Positions 17,593 through 26,743 of a stretch of DNA of 63,496 bases are shown one piece after another. The DNA is taken from NCBI RefSeq assembly GCF_001667885.1, contig NZ_LZJW01000073.1:1-63496 (forward strand). Direction: 5' to 3'. A program made the position numbers and the translations under genes. Every line of letters begins with the position of its first letter. Position 1 is the stretch's first letter. The notes below the pieces were generated by a model. The model worked only from the letters and a program-made list of their open reading frames with translations. It searched no databases and was not told where the DNA came from. Source of the stretch: Mycobacterium scrofulaceum. Lineage in GTDB: Bacteria > Actinomycetota > Actinomycetes > Mycobacteriales > Mycobacteriaceae.

Positions 17593-18954
17593 GTGTCACG
17601 CAAAGACGTCACAATCGGCATCGACGTCGGCAGCACCGCGGTCAAGGCGGTCGCCGCGGACGCCGACGGCCGGGTGACGGAGAGGGCGCGAATCCCGCAC
17701 CAATTGCGGGTGCCGACGCCCGGGCGGCTCGAGCACGAGGCCGGGGAGGCGTGGCGCCGCGGGCCGATGGCGGCGCTCGACCGGCTGACCCCCGGGCCGA
17801 ACGTTCGCGCGGTGGCCGTGTCGGCGATGGTGCCGTCGCTGACGGCCGTCGACGCCGAGGGTGTGCCGATGACCCCGGGGCTGCTGTACGGCGACGAACG
17901 CGGCCGGGTGCCGGAGCAGGACGCGCCGCCGCTGCCGGCGCTGGGCGAGGCCGCCGAGTTCCTGCGCTGGACCGCCGCCCAGGCGCCCGAGGCGGCCGGG
18001 TACTGGCCGGCGCCCGCGTTGGCCAATCACGCCTTGGCGGGCGAGGCGGTGATCGACTTCGCCACCGCCGCCACCGCCTACCCGCTGTTCGACGGGACCG
18101 GCTGGAACCCCGAGGCGTGCGCCGAACGCGGCGCACGGCCCGACCAGATGCCCAGGGTGGAGAGCATGGGTGCCGCCGTCGGGCGGGTCCGGGGCAGCGA
18201 CGCCGCGCTGGGGATCGGGGCGATCGACGCGTTGTGCGAACAGATCGTGGCGGGCGCCGACCGCGACGGCGACGTGCTGGTGCTGTGCGGCACCACCCTG
18301 ATCGTGTGGACCACCATCCCCGAGCCCCGGCAGGTGCCCGGATTGTGGACCATCCCCCATACCGCCGCCGGCAAGAGCCAGATCGGGGGCGCCAGCAACG
18401 CGGGCGGGCTGTTCCTCGGCTGGGTGGACCGCGTCGTCGCACCCGCCGACCCGACCGCGGCGCGGCCCGGGCGGGTGCCGGTCTGGTCGCCCTACATCCG
18501 CGGGGAGCGCACCCCGTTTCACGACCCGGATCGGCGGGCCGTGCTCGAGGCCCTCGACCTCACCCACGACGCGGCCGCGCTGCGCCGGGCCGCCCACGAG
18601 GCGTCGGGCTTCGTGGTCCGCCAGCTGATCGAGCTGAGCGGGGCGCCGGTGGCGCGCATCGTCGCTACCGGCGGGGGCACCCGGGTCGGGCCGTGGATGC
18701 AGGCCATCGCCGACGCCACCGGGCGGCCGGTTGAGGTGTCCGCCGTCCCCGAGGGGGCGGCGCTGGGCGCGGCCTTCCTCGCGCGGGTCGCGGCGGGCCT
18801 GGAGACCTCGATCGCCGACGCCGCGCGCTGGGCCCGCACCGAGCGCGTCGTCGAACCGGACCCGGCCTGGGCGGCCCCGGTCGAGGACCGCTACCAACGG
18901 TTCCTGGAGTTGGGAAACCGGCGATGTAGCGCGCTACCCGCACCGGCGTTCTAG
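17593..18954 (+). CDS. xylB: FGGY-family carbohydrate kinase (xylulokinase-like)
   Basis: About 453 aa starting SRKDVTIGIDVGSTAVKAVA. It has the N-terminal phosphate-1 motif of the actin-like fold, a LCGTTLIVWTT phosphate-2 region and the C-terminal adenosine motif ATGGGTRVGPWMQAI. It phosphorylates a sugar or polyol; xylulose is assumed from the family name only. Divergence from fucA and the 2-hydroxyacid dehydrogenase suggests one pathway: kinase, aldolase, then oxidation. A GTG at 17584 is an alternative start. Confidence 0.87.
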   Translation: MSRKDVTIGIDVGSTAVKAVAADADGRVTERARIPHQLRVPTPGRLEHEAGEAWRRGPMAALDRLTPGPNVRAVAVSAMVPSLTAVDAEGVPMTPGLLYGDERGRVPEQDAPPLPALGEAAEFLRWTAAQAPEAAGYWPAPALANHALAGEAVIDFATAATAYPLFDGTGWNPEACAERGARPDQMPRVESMGAAVGRVRGSDAALGIGAIDALCEQIVAGADRDGDVLVLCGTTLIVWTTIPEPRQVPGLWTIPHTAAGKSQIGGASNAGGLFLGWVDRVVAPADPTAARPGRVPVWSPYIRGERTPFHDPDRRAVLEALDLTHDAAALRRAAHEASGFVVRQLIELSGAPVARIVATGGGTRVGPWMQAIADATGRPVEVSAVPEGAALGAAFLARVAAGLETSIADAARWARTERVVEPDPAWAAPVEDRYQRFLELGNRRCSALPAPAF

Positions 18955-18963
18955 GCTGGTGCA
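18952..18963 (+). promoter_or_regulatory. Leaderless -10 element overlapping the xylB stop
   Basis: TAGGCT (18952-18957) includes the xylB TAG stop and lies six bases before ATG 18964. It gives the GyrA-like/GNAT gene its own leaderless promoter. Confidence 0.4.
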
Positions 18964-19629
18964 ATGACCGACCACGACCGCAAAGCCGCCCGCCGCGAGA
19001 TCGCCGATGCCCTGCTGAAAGCCCTTGAGCGGCGCCATGAAATCGCCGACGTGGTGGTGGAATCCGAGAACAAGGCGGCCGCGGTCGAGGCGATCGTCCG
19101 GCTGCTCGACACCTCCCACGTGGCTGCCGAAGCGGTGATGGGGATGTCGTTCGATCAGCTCACCATCGACTCGCGCCGCAAGATCCTGGCCGAACTCGAG
19201 GACCTGAACAAGCAGCTGAGCTTCACCCTCGGCGAGCGGCCGGCCAGCTCGGGGGAGACCCTGGAACTGCGGCCCTTCTCCGCCGACAAGGACCGCGACA
19301 TCTTCGCCGCCCGCACCGAGGACATGGGCGCCGCCGGCGACGGCTCCGGTGGGCCGGCCGGCAACCTCGACGACGAGATCAGCGCGGCGCTCGGGCGCCT
19401 CGACGACGAGGAGGCCGCCTGGTTCGTGGCCGTCGATTCCGGCGAGAAGGTCGGAATGGTGTTCGGCGAGCTGCTCGGCGGCGAGGTGAACGTGCGGATC
19501 TGGATCCACCCCGAGCACCGCAAGAAGGGGTACGGCACCGCCGCGCTGCGCAAGTCGCGCACCGAGATGGCGTGGTGCTTCCCGGCCGTGCCGATGGTGG
19601 TGCGTGCCCCGGCCGCCAAGCCCGGCTGA
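18964..19629 (+). CDS. GyrA-like segment fused to a GNAT-like acetyltransferase domain
   Basis: A 221-aa protein with two parts. Residues 1-80 look like the end of the GyrA/ParC breakage-reunion domain: ALLKALERR, then EAIVRLLDTSHVAAEAVMGM and RRKILAELEDLNKQL align by eye with the GyrA segment around QAQAILDMQLRRLAALERQR. Residues 95-221 carry a GNAT-like end with VRIWIHPEHRKKGYGTAALR, matching the acetyl-CoA motif A (RxxGYG). The M. tuberculosis counterpart, Rv0730 as I recall, is annotated as a GCN5-related acetyltransferase. The fusion suggests an action on gyrase or DNA, which is inference. Confidence 0.75.
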   Translation: MTDHDRKAARREIADALLKALERRHEIADVVVESENKAAAVEAIVRLLDTSHVAAEAVMGMSFDQLTIDSRRKILAELEDLNKQLSFTLGERPASSGETLELRPFSADKDRDIFAARTEDMGAAGDGSGGPAGNLDDEISAALGRLDDEEAAWFVAVDSGEKVGMVFGELLGGEVNVRIWIHPEHRKKGYGTAALRKSRTEMAWCFPAVPMVVRAPAAKPG

Positions 19630-19635
19630 GCTAGC

Positions 19636-19684
19636 GGCGATCGCAAGCGCGGCGGAGCCGCGCGCGGCGGGTCGCCGCCATCGA
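19636..19684. repeat. Dispersed palindromic intergenic repeat, copy A (possible bidirectional terminator)
   Basis: GGCGA (19636-19640) pairs with TCGCC (19672-19676), enclosing a GC-rich core that reads TCGCAAGCGCGGCGGAGCC. It occupies the whole gap between two convergent genes. Related copies are at 23541, 59381 and 59434. Confidence 0.6.
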
Positions 19685-19685
19685 G

Positions 19686-20591
19686 CTAACTCAGCGTCGC
19701 GCTGACGGTGACGATGTTGCGCAGCTGCGACGTCTCGTCGTCGGGGAAGACCAGACCGTAGTCGGCGAAGTACTCCCGCCGCTCCCGGGTGGTGACGCGC
19801 CAGCCCCGGCCGGTCAGATAGTCCACCACGTTGCTGCGCTCGCCTTCGAAGAACAGCCCCGACAGGTCGATGTCGCAGCCTAGATTGGCCCACCGCTGGT
19901 TGAACTGCTTGGCGCGTTCGGTCATCGTCCGGCCCGAGTCGCCGTGGAATTCGGTGGCCAGCTTGCTGCCGGGCGCGCTGAGCGCTGTGATGTTGTCGAA
20001 CAGCTTGTCCTGGGCTTCGGGCGGCAGGTACATCAATAGGCCCTCGGCGCTCCACGACGTGGGCTGTGTCGGGTCAAACCCGCTGCGCCGCAACGCTTCC
20101 GGCCAGTCGTCGCGCAGGTCGACGCTGACGGTCCGGCGTTCGGCGGTGGGGGTGGCGCCCAGCTCGGCCATGGCGGCGGTCTTGAATTCGACGACCTTGG
20201 GCTGGTCGACTTCGTAGACGACGCTTCCGGGCGGCCAGCTCAGCCGGTACGCGCGGGCGTCGAGGCCCGCGGCCAGGATCACCGACTGGCGGATTCCGTC
20301 CCGGGCGCCGTTCATGAAGAAGTCGTCGAAGAAGCGGGTGCGCACCGCGATGGAATCGGTTTCCAGCTGCAGGTCCCGTTCGCCGTCCGGCGCGTCTGGG
20401 GACGTCAACTCGCCGTCGACCAGGCGGCGAAAGAAGTCCAGCCCGACCGCTCGCACCAGGGGCGCCGCGAACGGGTCGTCGATGATCCGTTCGGTGCCCT
20501 CGCTGGCCAGCGCGCGGGCCGCGGCGACCATCGTGGCCGTGGCACCCACGCTGGAAGCCAAGTCCCAGCTGTCTTGGTCAGTGCGTGTCAT
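19686..20591 (-). CDS. TIGR00027 SAM-dependent methyltransferase (4)
   Basis: A 301-aa member of the same family as the genes at 8240-11023: [46 protein letters not shown] and [20 protein letters not shown]. It is separated from the other three by 9 kb. An AT-rich stretch with CTATTTATTTAG lies right upstream, like that before copy 3. Substrate unknown. The convergent neighbour's repeat at 19636 probably ends its transcript. Confidence 0.9.
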   Translation of the reverse strand: MTRTDQDSWDLASSVGATATMVAAARALASEGTERIIDDPFAAPLVRAVGLDFFRRLVDGELTSPDAPDGERDLQLETDSIAVRTRFFDDFFMNGARDGIRQSVILAAGLDARAYRLSWPPGSVVYEVDQPKVVEFKTAAMAELGATPTAERRTVSVDLRDDWPEALRRSGFDPTQPTSWSAEGLLMYLPPEAQDKLFDNITALSAPGSKLATEFHGDSGRTMTERAKQFNQRWANLGCDIDLSGLFFEGERSNVVDYLTGRGWRVTTRERREYFADYGLVFPDDETSQLRNIVTVSATLS

Positions 20592-20712
20592 GGTGCTCCT
20601 ATTTATTTAGCAAATGCAACGAGCCAACTGCACTCTACCTTCCGCGGCTTACGGCTTCCTGTGCTTTCCAGGGCGGTCGCCGACGGCCGTGGACGGAGTC
20701 ACCCATTCCAGC

Positions 20713-20721
20713 TGTTAGTCT
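20713..20721 (+). promoter_or_regulatory. Putative extended -10 promoter of secY-adk-map
   Basis: TGT directly followed by TAGTCT (20716-20721) fits an extended -10 (TGN-TANNNT). No good -35 lies at 17-18 nt. The rest of the 231-bp gap (20592-20822) shows the AT-rich patch by 20600 and no gene; the secY ribosome-binding site AGGAGGAAGA is at its end. Confidence 0.4.
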
Positions 20722-20822
20722 CGTACACGGTTTTGACGCGCTTTAGATAAAGCGGCCGTACGTCCTGGCCTGCGGGTGTTGGGCGCGAATGCAGGAGACC
20801 CCCCGGCCGCGCAGGAGGAAGA

Positions 20823-22148
20823 GTGCTTTCGGCTTTCATCTCATCGCTGCGGACAGTCGACCTGAGACGGAAGATCCTCTTCACGCTGGGCATCGTCGTT
20901 CTCTATCGGCTGGGCGCCGCCTTGCCGTCCCCTGGCGTCAATTTTCCCAACGTCCAGCAGTGCATCAAGGAGGCCAGCGGCGGCGCGGCCGGCCAGATCT
21001 ATTCCTTGATCAACCTGTTCTCCGGCGGCGCGCTGCTGAAACTGACGGTGTTCGCGGTGGGGGTGATGCCCTACATCACCGCCAGCATCATCGTGCAGCT
21101 GCTCACGGTGGTCATCCCGCGGTTCGAGGAACTGCGCAAGGAGGGGCAGTCCGGCCAGGCCAAGATGACGCAGTACACGCGTTACCTGGCGATCGCGCTG
21201 GCCATCCTGCAGGCGACCAGCATCGTGGCGCTGGCGGCCAACGGGGGCCTGCTGCAGGGCTGCTCGCTGGACATCATCGCCGACCAGAGCATCTTCACCC
21301 TGGTCGTGATCGTCATGGTGATGACGGCCGGCGCGGCGCTGGTGATGTGGATGGGTGAGCTGATCACCGAGCGTGGCATCGGCAACGGCATGTCGCTGCT
21401 GATCTTCGTGGGCATCGCGGCGCGCATCCCGTCCGAGGGCAAGACCATCCTGGACAGCCGCGGCGGGGCGATCTTCGCCGCCGTCTGCGTCGCCGCCCTG
21501 GTCATCATCGTCGGCGTGGTGTTCGTCGAGCAGGGCCAGCGCCGGATCCCGGTGCAATACGCCAAGCGCATGGTGGGCCGGCGCATGTACGGCGGAACGT
21601 CGACCTACCTGCCGCTGAAGGTCAACCAGGCCGGCGTCATCCCGGTCATCTTCGCCTCGTCGCTGATCTACATCCCGCACCTGATCACGCAGCTGATCCG
21701 CAGCGGCAGCGGCGGCGTGGGCAACAGCTGGTGGGACAAGTTCGTCGGCAGCTATTTGTCCGACCCGAGCGACCCGATCTACATCAGCATTTACTTCGGG
21801 CTGATCATCTTCTTCACGTACTTCTACGTGTCGATCACGTTCAACCCCGACGAACGTGCCGACGAGATGAAGAAGTTCGGCGGGTTCATTCCCGGTATCC
21901 GGCCGGGCAAGCCGACCGCCGACTACCTGCGTTATGTGCTGAGCCGGATCACGCTGCCGGGCTCGATCTACCTCGGCGCGATCTCGGTGCTGCCCAACTT
22001 GTTCCTGCAGATCGGCAATGGTGGAGCGGTTCAGAATTTGCCGTTCGGCGGTACCGCGGTTTTGATCATGATTGGTGTCGGCTTGGATACGGTCAAGCAG
22101 ATCGAGAGCCAGCTGATGCAGCGCAACTATGAAGGGTTCCTGAAGTGA
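20823..22148 (+). CDS. secY: Preprotein translocase subunit SecY
   Basis: A 441-aa polytopic membrane protein starting at GTG 20823 after a strong AGGAGGAAGA. Ten hydrophobic segments are visible. SecY signatures include [20 protein letters not shown], the [12 protein letters not shown] region and [19 protein letters not shown] in the large C-terminal cytosolic loop that contacts SecA. It forms the protein-conducting channel with SecE and SecG. It overlaps adk by four bases (GTGA). Confidence 0.97.
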   Translation: MLSAFISSLRTVDLRRKILFTLGIVVLYRLGAALPSPGVNFPNVQQCIKEASGGAAGQIYSLINLFSGGALLKLTVFAVGVMPYITASIIVQLLTVVIPRFEELRKEGQSGQAKMTQYTRYLAIALAILQATSIVALAANGGLLQGCSLDIIADQSIFTLVVIVMVMTAGAALVMWMGELITERGIGNGMSLLIFVGIAARIPSEGKTILDSRGGAIFAAVCVAALVIIVGVVFVEQGQRRIPVQYAKRMVGRRMYGGTSTYLPLKVNQAGVIPVIFASSLIYIPHLITQLIRSGSGGVGNSWWDKFVGSYLSDPSDPIYISIYFGLIIFFTYFYVSITFNPDERADEMKKFGGFIPGIRPGKPTADYLRYVLSRITLPGSIYLGAISVLPNLFLQIGNGGAVQNLPFGGTAVLIMIGVGLDTVKQIESQLMQRNYEGFLK

Positions 22149-22690
22149 GAGTCGTTTTGCTCGGGCCGCCGGGGGCGGGCAAGGGAACGCAGGCCCAGAA
22201 GCTCTCCGAGAAGCTCGGGATCCCGCACATCTCCACCGGTGAGCTCTTCCGCAGCAATATCGAGAACGGGACCAAGCTCGGCCTCGAGGCCAAGCGCTAT
22301 CTGGACGCCGGCGACCTGGTGCCCTCCGAACTGACCAATCAGCTCGTCGATGACCGCCTCAGTGATTCCGACGCCGCCGGAGGCTTCGTCCTCGACGGAT
22401 ATCCCCGGTCGACCGAGCAGGCCAAGGCGCTGCACCGGATGCTCGAACGCCGCGGCACCGACATCGACGCCGTGCTCGAGTTCCGCGTGTCGGAGGACGA
22501 GCTGCTGCAACGGCTCAAGGCCCGTGGCCGCGCCGACGACACCGACGACGTCATCCTGAACCGGATGAAGGTCTACCGCGACGAGACCGCGCCGCTGCTG
22601 GAGTACTACCGCGACGAACTCAAGACGGTCGACGCCGTCGGCTCCATGGACGAGGTGTTCGCCCGCGCTCTGCAAGCGCTGGGCAAGTAA
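22145..22690 (+). CDS. adk: Adenylate kinase
   Basis: A 181-aa kinase with the P-loop [19 protein letters not shown], the AMP-binding HISTGELFR and the [10 protein letters not shown] motif. It interconverts ATP, AMP and ADP. The zinc/LID insertion is absent, giving the short form normal in mycobacteria. It starts at GTG 22145 inside the secY stop and precedes map by two bases. Confidence 0.97.
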   Translation: MRVVLLGPPGAGKGTQAQKLSEKLGIPHISTGELFRSNIENGTKLGLEAKRYLDAGDLVPSELTNQLVDDRLSDSDAAGGFVLDGYPRSTEQAKALHRMLERRGTDIDAVLEFRVSEDELLQRLKARGRADDTDDVILNRMKVYRDETAPLLEYYRDELKTVDAVGSMDEVFARALQALGK

Positions 22691-22692
22691 TC

Positions 22693-23493
22693 GTGCGCCC
22701 GCTGGCCCGGCTGCGGAGTCGCAAAGTCGTGCCGCAACGCACCCCCGACGAACTCGACGCGATGGCGGCGGCGGGGGCGGTCGTCGCGGCGGCGCTGCAG
22801 GCGGTGCGGGCGGCCGCGGTCCCCGGCGTTTCCACCCTGGGCCTCGACCAGATCGCCGAGTCGGTGATCCGGGAGGCCGGCGCGATCCCGTCGTTCCTCG
22901 GCTATCACGGTTACCCCGCCTCGATCTGCGCCTCGGTCAACGAGCGGGTGGTGCACGGGATCCCGTCGGCCGGCGAGATTTTGGCGCCGGGTGACCTGGT
23001 GTCGATCGACTGCGGCGCGGTGCTCGACGGCTGGCACGGCGATGCCGCGATCACGTTCGGCGTCGGGACTCTCGACGCGGCCGACCAGGCGCTCTGCGAT
23101 GCCACCAGGGAATCGCTGGAGGCCGGGATCGCGGCGATGGTCCCCGGCAACCGGCTGACCGATGTCTCGCACGCCATCGAAACGGGCACGCGCGCGGCCG
23201 AGGGCCGGCACGGGCTCGCGTTCGGCATCGTGGAGGGCTACGGCGGTCATGGCATCGGCCGGCACATGCACATGGACCCGTTCCTGCCCAACGAGGGCTC
23301 GCCCGGGCGCGGCCCGCTGCTGGCTCCCGGGTCGGTGCTGGCGATCGAACCGATGCTGACCCTGGGCACGGGCAAGACCGTGGTGCTCGACGACGAGTGG
23401 ACCGTCACCACCTCCGACGGGTCCCGTGCGGCACACTGGGAACACACCGTGGCGGTCACCGACGCTGGCCCGCGCATCCTGACGCTGGCCTAG
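22693..23493 (+). CDS. map: Type I methionine aminopeptidase
   Basis: A 266-aa metalloprotease with all five metal ligands visible: two Asp in [19 protein letters not shown], His in [11 protein letters not shown], Glu in AIEPMLTLG and Glu in HWEHTVAV. It removes initiator Met from nascent proteins. It starts at GTG 22693. It corresponds to the mapA gene in the secY-adk-map operon; mycobacteria have a second paralogue elsewhere. Confidence 0.96.
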   Translation: MRPLARLRSRKVVPQRTPDELDAMAAAGAVVAAALQAVRAAAVPGVSTLGLDQIAESVIREAGAIPSFLGYHGYPASICASVNERVVHGIPSAGEILAPGDLVSIDCGAVLDGWHGDAAITFGVGTLDAADQALCDATRESLEAGIAAMVPGNRLTDVSHAIETGTRAAEGRHGLAFGIVEGYGGHGIGRHMHMDPFLPNEGSPGRGPLLAPGSVLAIEPMLTLGTGKTVVLDDEWTVTTSDGSRAAHWEHTVAVTDAGPRILTLA

Positions 23494-23513
23494 CGACCAG
23501 CCAGCGACCAGCC

Positions 23514-23593
23514 GTGGCGGGTCGCGGCGATTGAACCGGCCGCGATCGCGAGCGCGGCGAAGCCGGGCGTGGCGGGTCGCGGCGATTGAACCG
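23514..23593. repeat. Palindromic repeat copy D with a partial tandem duplication
   Basis: A 25-bp sequence (GTGGCGGGTCGCGGCGATTG, then AACCG) occurs at 23514-23538 and again at 23569-23593, a period of 55 bp. Between them CGCGATCGCG (23541-23550) and the GCGCGGCGAAGCCGGGCG core match the repeat family at 19636 and 59381. Its right end supplies the -35 TGAACC of the sigL promoter. Confidence 0.6.
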
Positions 23594-23614
23594 AGCGGCC
23601 ATTCGACTCGTTTC
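23587..23614 (+). promoter_or_regulatory. SigL-type autoregulatory promoter
   Basis: TGAACC (23587-23592), a 16-nt spacer and CGTTTC (23609-23614) match the SigL consensus known from M. tuberculosis (TGAACC, about 16 nt, CGT). SigL is known to activate its own operon. The start would be near 23621, just ahead of GGAGGTGAT. A first TGAACC at 23531-23536 lacks a -10. Confidence 0.75.
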
Positions 23615-23633
23615 AGTAGTCGGAGGTGATGGA

Positions 23634-24179
23634 GTGGCTCGTGTGGCAGGCACTCGTGGGGCGTCGGAAGCTGCCGAGGCCGCCCTGATGAAGGCGCTCT
23701 ACGACGAGCACGCAGCGGTTTTGTGGCGCTACGCCCTTCGCTTGACGGGCGACGCGAGCCAGTCCGAGGACGTGGTTCAGGAGACGTTGTTGCGAGCCTG
23801 GCAGCACCCGGAGGTCGTCGGGGACACCGAGCGCTCGGCGCGCGCCTGGCTGTTCACGGTCGCGCGCAACATGATCATCGACGACCGGCGCAGCGCCCGA
23901 TTCCGCAACGTCGTCGCCTCGACGGACGAGGCGGGCGCGCCCGAGCGGTCGACGCCGGACGAGGTGAACGCGGCGCTGGACAAGCTGCTGATCGCCGACG
24001 CAATGGCGCAACTGTCGGCGGAGCACCGGGCCGTGATCGAGCGGTCCTACTACCGCGGATGGACCACCGCACAGATTGCTGCGGACCTCGGCATCGCCGA
24101 GGGGACGGTGAAGTCGCGATTACACTACGCCGTGCGGGCGTTGCGGCTCACTCTGCAGGAACTTGGAGTCACCCGTTGA
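23634..24179 (+). CDS. sigL: ECF RNA polymerase sigma factor SigL
   Basis: A 181-aa ECF sigma factor starting at GTG 23634, seven bases after GGAGGTGAT. Region 2 is ALYDEHAAVLWRYALRLTGD with QSEDVVQETLLRAWQHPEV, and region 4 is LSAEHRAVIERSYYRGWTTAQIAADLGIAEGTVKSRL, a helix-turn-helix reading the -35. It is close to M. tuberculosis SigL by eye. It is held inactive by RslA, encoded next, and controls envelope, polyketide and thiol-related genes there. An upstream in-frame ATG at 23586 would place the start inside the promoter. Confidence 0.95.
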   Translation: MARVAGTRGASEAAEAALMKALYDEHAAVLWRYALRLTGDASQSEDVVQETLLRAWQHPEVVGDTERSARAWLFTVARNMIIDDRRSARFRNVVASTDEAGAPERSTPDEVNAALDKLLIADAMAQLSAEHRAVIERSYYRGWTTAQIAADLGIAEGTVKSRLHYAVRALRLTLQELGVTR

Positions 24180-24212
24180 GGGGCTCCGAAAAGCTTGAAG
24201 GGTGAAGAGGAA

Positions 24213-24947
24213 ATGGATGACATGAAGGCGCCGCTACGGGGCATCGGGCCGCCCGACGACCCGTACGTGATGTGGGATGCCGCATACGTGTTGGGCTCGT
24301 TGTCGGCCGCCGAGCGGCGCGAATTCGAGTCGCACCTGGCGCACTGCCCGGCCTGCCGGGAGGCCGTCGCCGACCTGAGCGGTGTGCCGGCCCTGCTCTC
24401 GCAGCTGAGCCGCGACGAGGTCGCCGCGATGAACGACCCGGCCGCGCAGTCGTTGGCGGCGACACCGGAGATGTCGCCGGAGCTGTTGACGTCGTTGCTG
24501 GCCAAGGTGAGCTGGCGCCGGCGCCGCACGCGCATCGTGACGTGGGTGGCCTCGTCGGCCGCGGCCGTGGTGCTGGCGTTCGGTGTGTTCGTCGGGGTGC
24601 AGGGGTATTCGTCGTCCTCGTCGCAGCAGGTGGCCGCGTCCGCGGAGCCGATGGCGCAGGTGGGCACGACGCTGCTGACCTCCTCGGTGGAGTTGTCCAG
24701 CCAGCACTGGGGTACGTCGATCAACCTGCGGTGCGTGTGCCTGGCGCCGTTGAACGCGCACCACGACACGCTGGCGATGGTGGTGGTGGGTCGCGATGGT
24801 AGCCAGACCCGGCTGGCGACGTGGGTGGCCGTGCCCGGCCACACCGCGACGCCCGCGGGCAGCATCTCGACGCCGGTCGACCAGATCGCCGCCGTGCAAG
24901 TGGTCGCCGCCGACAGCGGCCAAGTTCTGCTGCAGCGCTCGATGTAA
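24213..24947 (+). CDS. rslA: Anti-sigma-L factor RslA (zinc-binding, membrane)
   Basis: About 244 aa from ATG 24213, preceded by GTGAAGAGGAA. The cytosolic N-terminus carries the ZAS motif H-x3-C-x2-C (SHLAHCPACREAV) that binds zinc and sigma and releases sigma on oxidation. A single transmembrane helix follows RRRRTR (IVTWVASSAAAVVLAFGVFV), then an extracytoplasmic domain with a CVCLAP Cys pair. It partners the adjacent sigL, 33 bases upstream, as in M. tuberculosis. Confidence 0.94.
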   Translation: MDDMKAPLRGIGPPDDPYVMWDAAYVLGSLSAAERREFESHLAHCPACREAVADLSGVPALLSQLSRDEVAAMNDPAAQSLAATPEMSPELLTSLLAKVSWRRRRTRIVTWVASSAAAVVLAFGVFVGVQGYSSSSSQQVAASAEPMAQVGTTLLTSSVELSSQHWGTSINLRCVCLAPLNAHHDTLAMVVVGRDGSQTRLATWVAVPGHTATPAGSISTPVDQIAAVQVVAADSGQVLLQRSM

Positions 24948-24956
24948 GGCCCTGAC

Positions 24957-26159
24957 GTGTCTGGCCACGGGCGCTCCCTTCGGGTGCTGGTGGTGGGCGC
25001 CGGGGTGGGCGGCATCTCGGTCGCCCGGGGGCTGTTGCGCGACGGGCACGACGTCACCGTCTTCGAGCGGCGACCCGAGGTGCGGGCGCCCGGCGGTGCG
25101 GTGACGATCTGGTCCAACGGCGAGACGGTGCTGCGGCAGCTGGGCGTCGACATGGGCGGGGCCGGTCAGCAGCTGTCCACCGTGCGGGCGGTGACCTCCA
25201 CCGGCCGTCCGCTGGGCACGCTCGATGTGTCCGCGTTGGCCGCGCGGCTGGGCGCGCCCGTGCGGATGGTTCCGCGCCGGTTGCTGCTGGAGCGGTTACT
25301 GGACGGCTTCCCGGCCGACCGCATCCGATGTGGTTGCCGGGCCGTCGCGCTGGGGGGCACCGACGCCGGCGTGCGGGTCGAGTTCGGCGACGGCAGGTTG
25401 GTCGAGGGTGACCTGGTGATCGGCGCCGACGGCCTGCACTCGATGGTCCGCGAGGCCGTCGGCGGCCGGGCGGCCAAGCCCACCGGCTGGTGCAGTTGGC
25501 AGGGGCTGATCAGCCTGGCGGAGATCCCGGACAGGGACACCGCGCTGATGGTCATCGGCGAGCGGGGGAACCTGGGCCTGTGGCCGGCCGGGGGTTCCGA
25601 CGTGCAGTGGTGGTTCGACCTGCCGTGGTCGCGGGACTTCGTGCGGCCGCTCCGCCCGATCGAGACGATCCGCTCCCATTTCGCCGGATGGTCCGACGCC
25701 GTCGATCGCGTCTTGGCGGCGCTGACCGACGACGACCTGGCGCATTCGCCGTACCCGCACTTCCGGCATCCGATGCCGCCCGCGGGCCGGGGCCCGGTCA
25801 CCTTGCTCGGCGATGCGGCGCACACCATGCCGCCCACGCTGGCGCAGGGAACCAACCAGGCGCTGCTCGACACGATGGTGCTGTGCAAGGCCCTCGCGGA
25901 CCGGGCGAGCGACGATGCAGTGTCGAACGCACTGCGCAGGTATGAGAAGACGCGCAGGCGCAGGGTGATGGCCGTGTCGCGGGTGGCGTCGCTGCCGGTG
26001 TCGCACGGCGAGGTCGTGCTGCGACCGGCCGCGCTGATCCCGGATCGATGGCAGGCCCGCGCCCTTACGATGTTTCTGTTGTGGACGAGCCACCGCCGGA
26101 TGTCCGCGGAGATCGACCGCGAGATGGGGGCAGCGACGACCAGCCGATCCAGCCCATGA
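24957..26159 (+). CDS. FAD-dependent aromatic-type monooxygenase
   Basis: A 400-aa class A flavoprotein hydroxylase. FAD motif VLVVGAGVGGISVARGLL, the DG motif LVIGADGLHSMVREAV and the second FAD motif VTLLGDAAHTMPPTLAQG are all present. It probably uses NAD(P)H and O2 on an unknown substrate. Start GTG 24957 lies nine bases after rslA, so it may be in the SigL operon. The TGA overlaps the ATG of the next gene (26156-26159). Confidence 0.87.
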   Translation: MSGHGRSLRVLVVGAGVGGISVARGLLRDGHDVTVFERRPEVRAPGGAVTIWSNGETVLRQLGVDMGGAGQQLSTVRAVTSTGRPLGTLDVSALAARLGAPVRMVPRRLLLERLLDGFPADRIRCGCRAVALGGTDAGVRVEFGDGRLVEGDLVIGADGLHSMVREAVGGRAAKPTGWCSWQGLISLAEIPDRDTALMVIGERGNLGLWPAGGSDVQWWFDLPWSRDFVRPLRPIETIRSHFAGWSDAVDRVLAALTDDDLAHSPYPHFRHPMPPAGRGPVTLLGDAAHTMPPTLAQGTNQALLDTMVLCKALADRASDDAVSNALRRYEKTRRRRVMAVSRVASLPVSHGEVVLRPAALIPDRWQARALTMFLLWTSHRRMSAEIDREMGAATTSRSSP

Positions 26160-26743
26160 ACGACGAATCCGTCAGGGTGCGAGGCGATTTCGACGCCCCG
26201 TCACGCTGGCTTTGGCTGGTGAAGTGGTGCGTGCTGGCGGTGCCGCACTATCCGATCCTGATCGGGCTGTACCTGATCTACCCGGTGTCGACGGTCGTCG
26301 CGGGCGTCGCGATCCTGTTCACCGGGCGGTACCCGCGGCCGATCTTCGACTTCAACGTCGGGGTGCTGCGCTGGTCGTGGCGGGTGATGAATTACCGGTT
26401 CCCGATGAACAGCACGGACTCCTATCCGCCGTTCGCGCTCGCGTCGCGGCCGGACTATCCGGGCGATCTGCAGGTCGACTATCCGGAGCGGCTGAAGAAC
26501 TGGGCCGTGTTGGTGAAGTGGCTGCTGGCCATCCCGCAGATCCTGCTCTGCTGGTCGATGGAGCCGCTGCTGCAGCTGCTGTGCGTGATCACCGCGGTGA
26601 CGCTGTTGTGCACCGGGACCATCCCGGGCGGCATGTCCGATCTGTTGCTCGGCATCGTGCGGTACCGCTATCGGGTGGCCGTGTACGTGTCGCTGATGCG
26701 CGACGAATACCCGCCGTTCCGAATGGACATGGGCCACCGGTGA
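26156..26743 (+). CDS. DUF4389-type membrane protein
   Basis: About 195 aa with paired hydrophobic segments: WCVLAVPHYPILIGLYLIYP with VAGVAILFTGRYP, and WLLAIPQILLCW with LCVITAVTLLCTG. The two halves are internally similar (an FNVGVLRW-like and a LLGIVRYRYR segment), as in DUF4389 proteins. Function is unknown. ATGA coupling to the monooxygenase and GTGA coupling to the methyltransferase indicate one operon. An in-frame extension to 26048 lies within the monooxygenase and is not needed. Confidence 0.8.
   Translation: MNDESVRVRGDFDAPSRWLWLVKWCVLAVPHYPILIGLYLIYPVSTVVAGVAILFTGRYPRPIFDFNVGVLRWSWRVMNYRFPMNSTDSYPPFALASRPDYPGDLQVDYPERLKNWAVLVKWLLAIPQILLCWSMEPLLQLLCVITAVTLLCTGTIPGGMSDLLLGIVRYRYRVAVYVSLMRDEYPPFRMDMGHR

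Noticed and set aside
23531..23536. First TGAACC in the map-sigL gap as a SigL promoter
   Set aside because: No CGT occurs 15-17 nt downstream; only the second copy has it.
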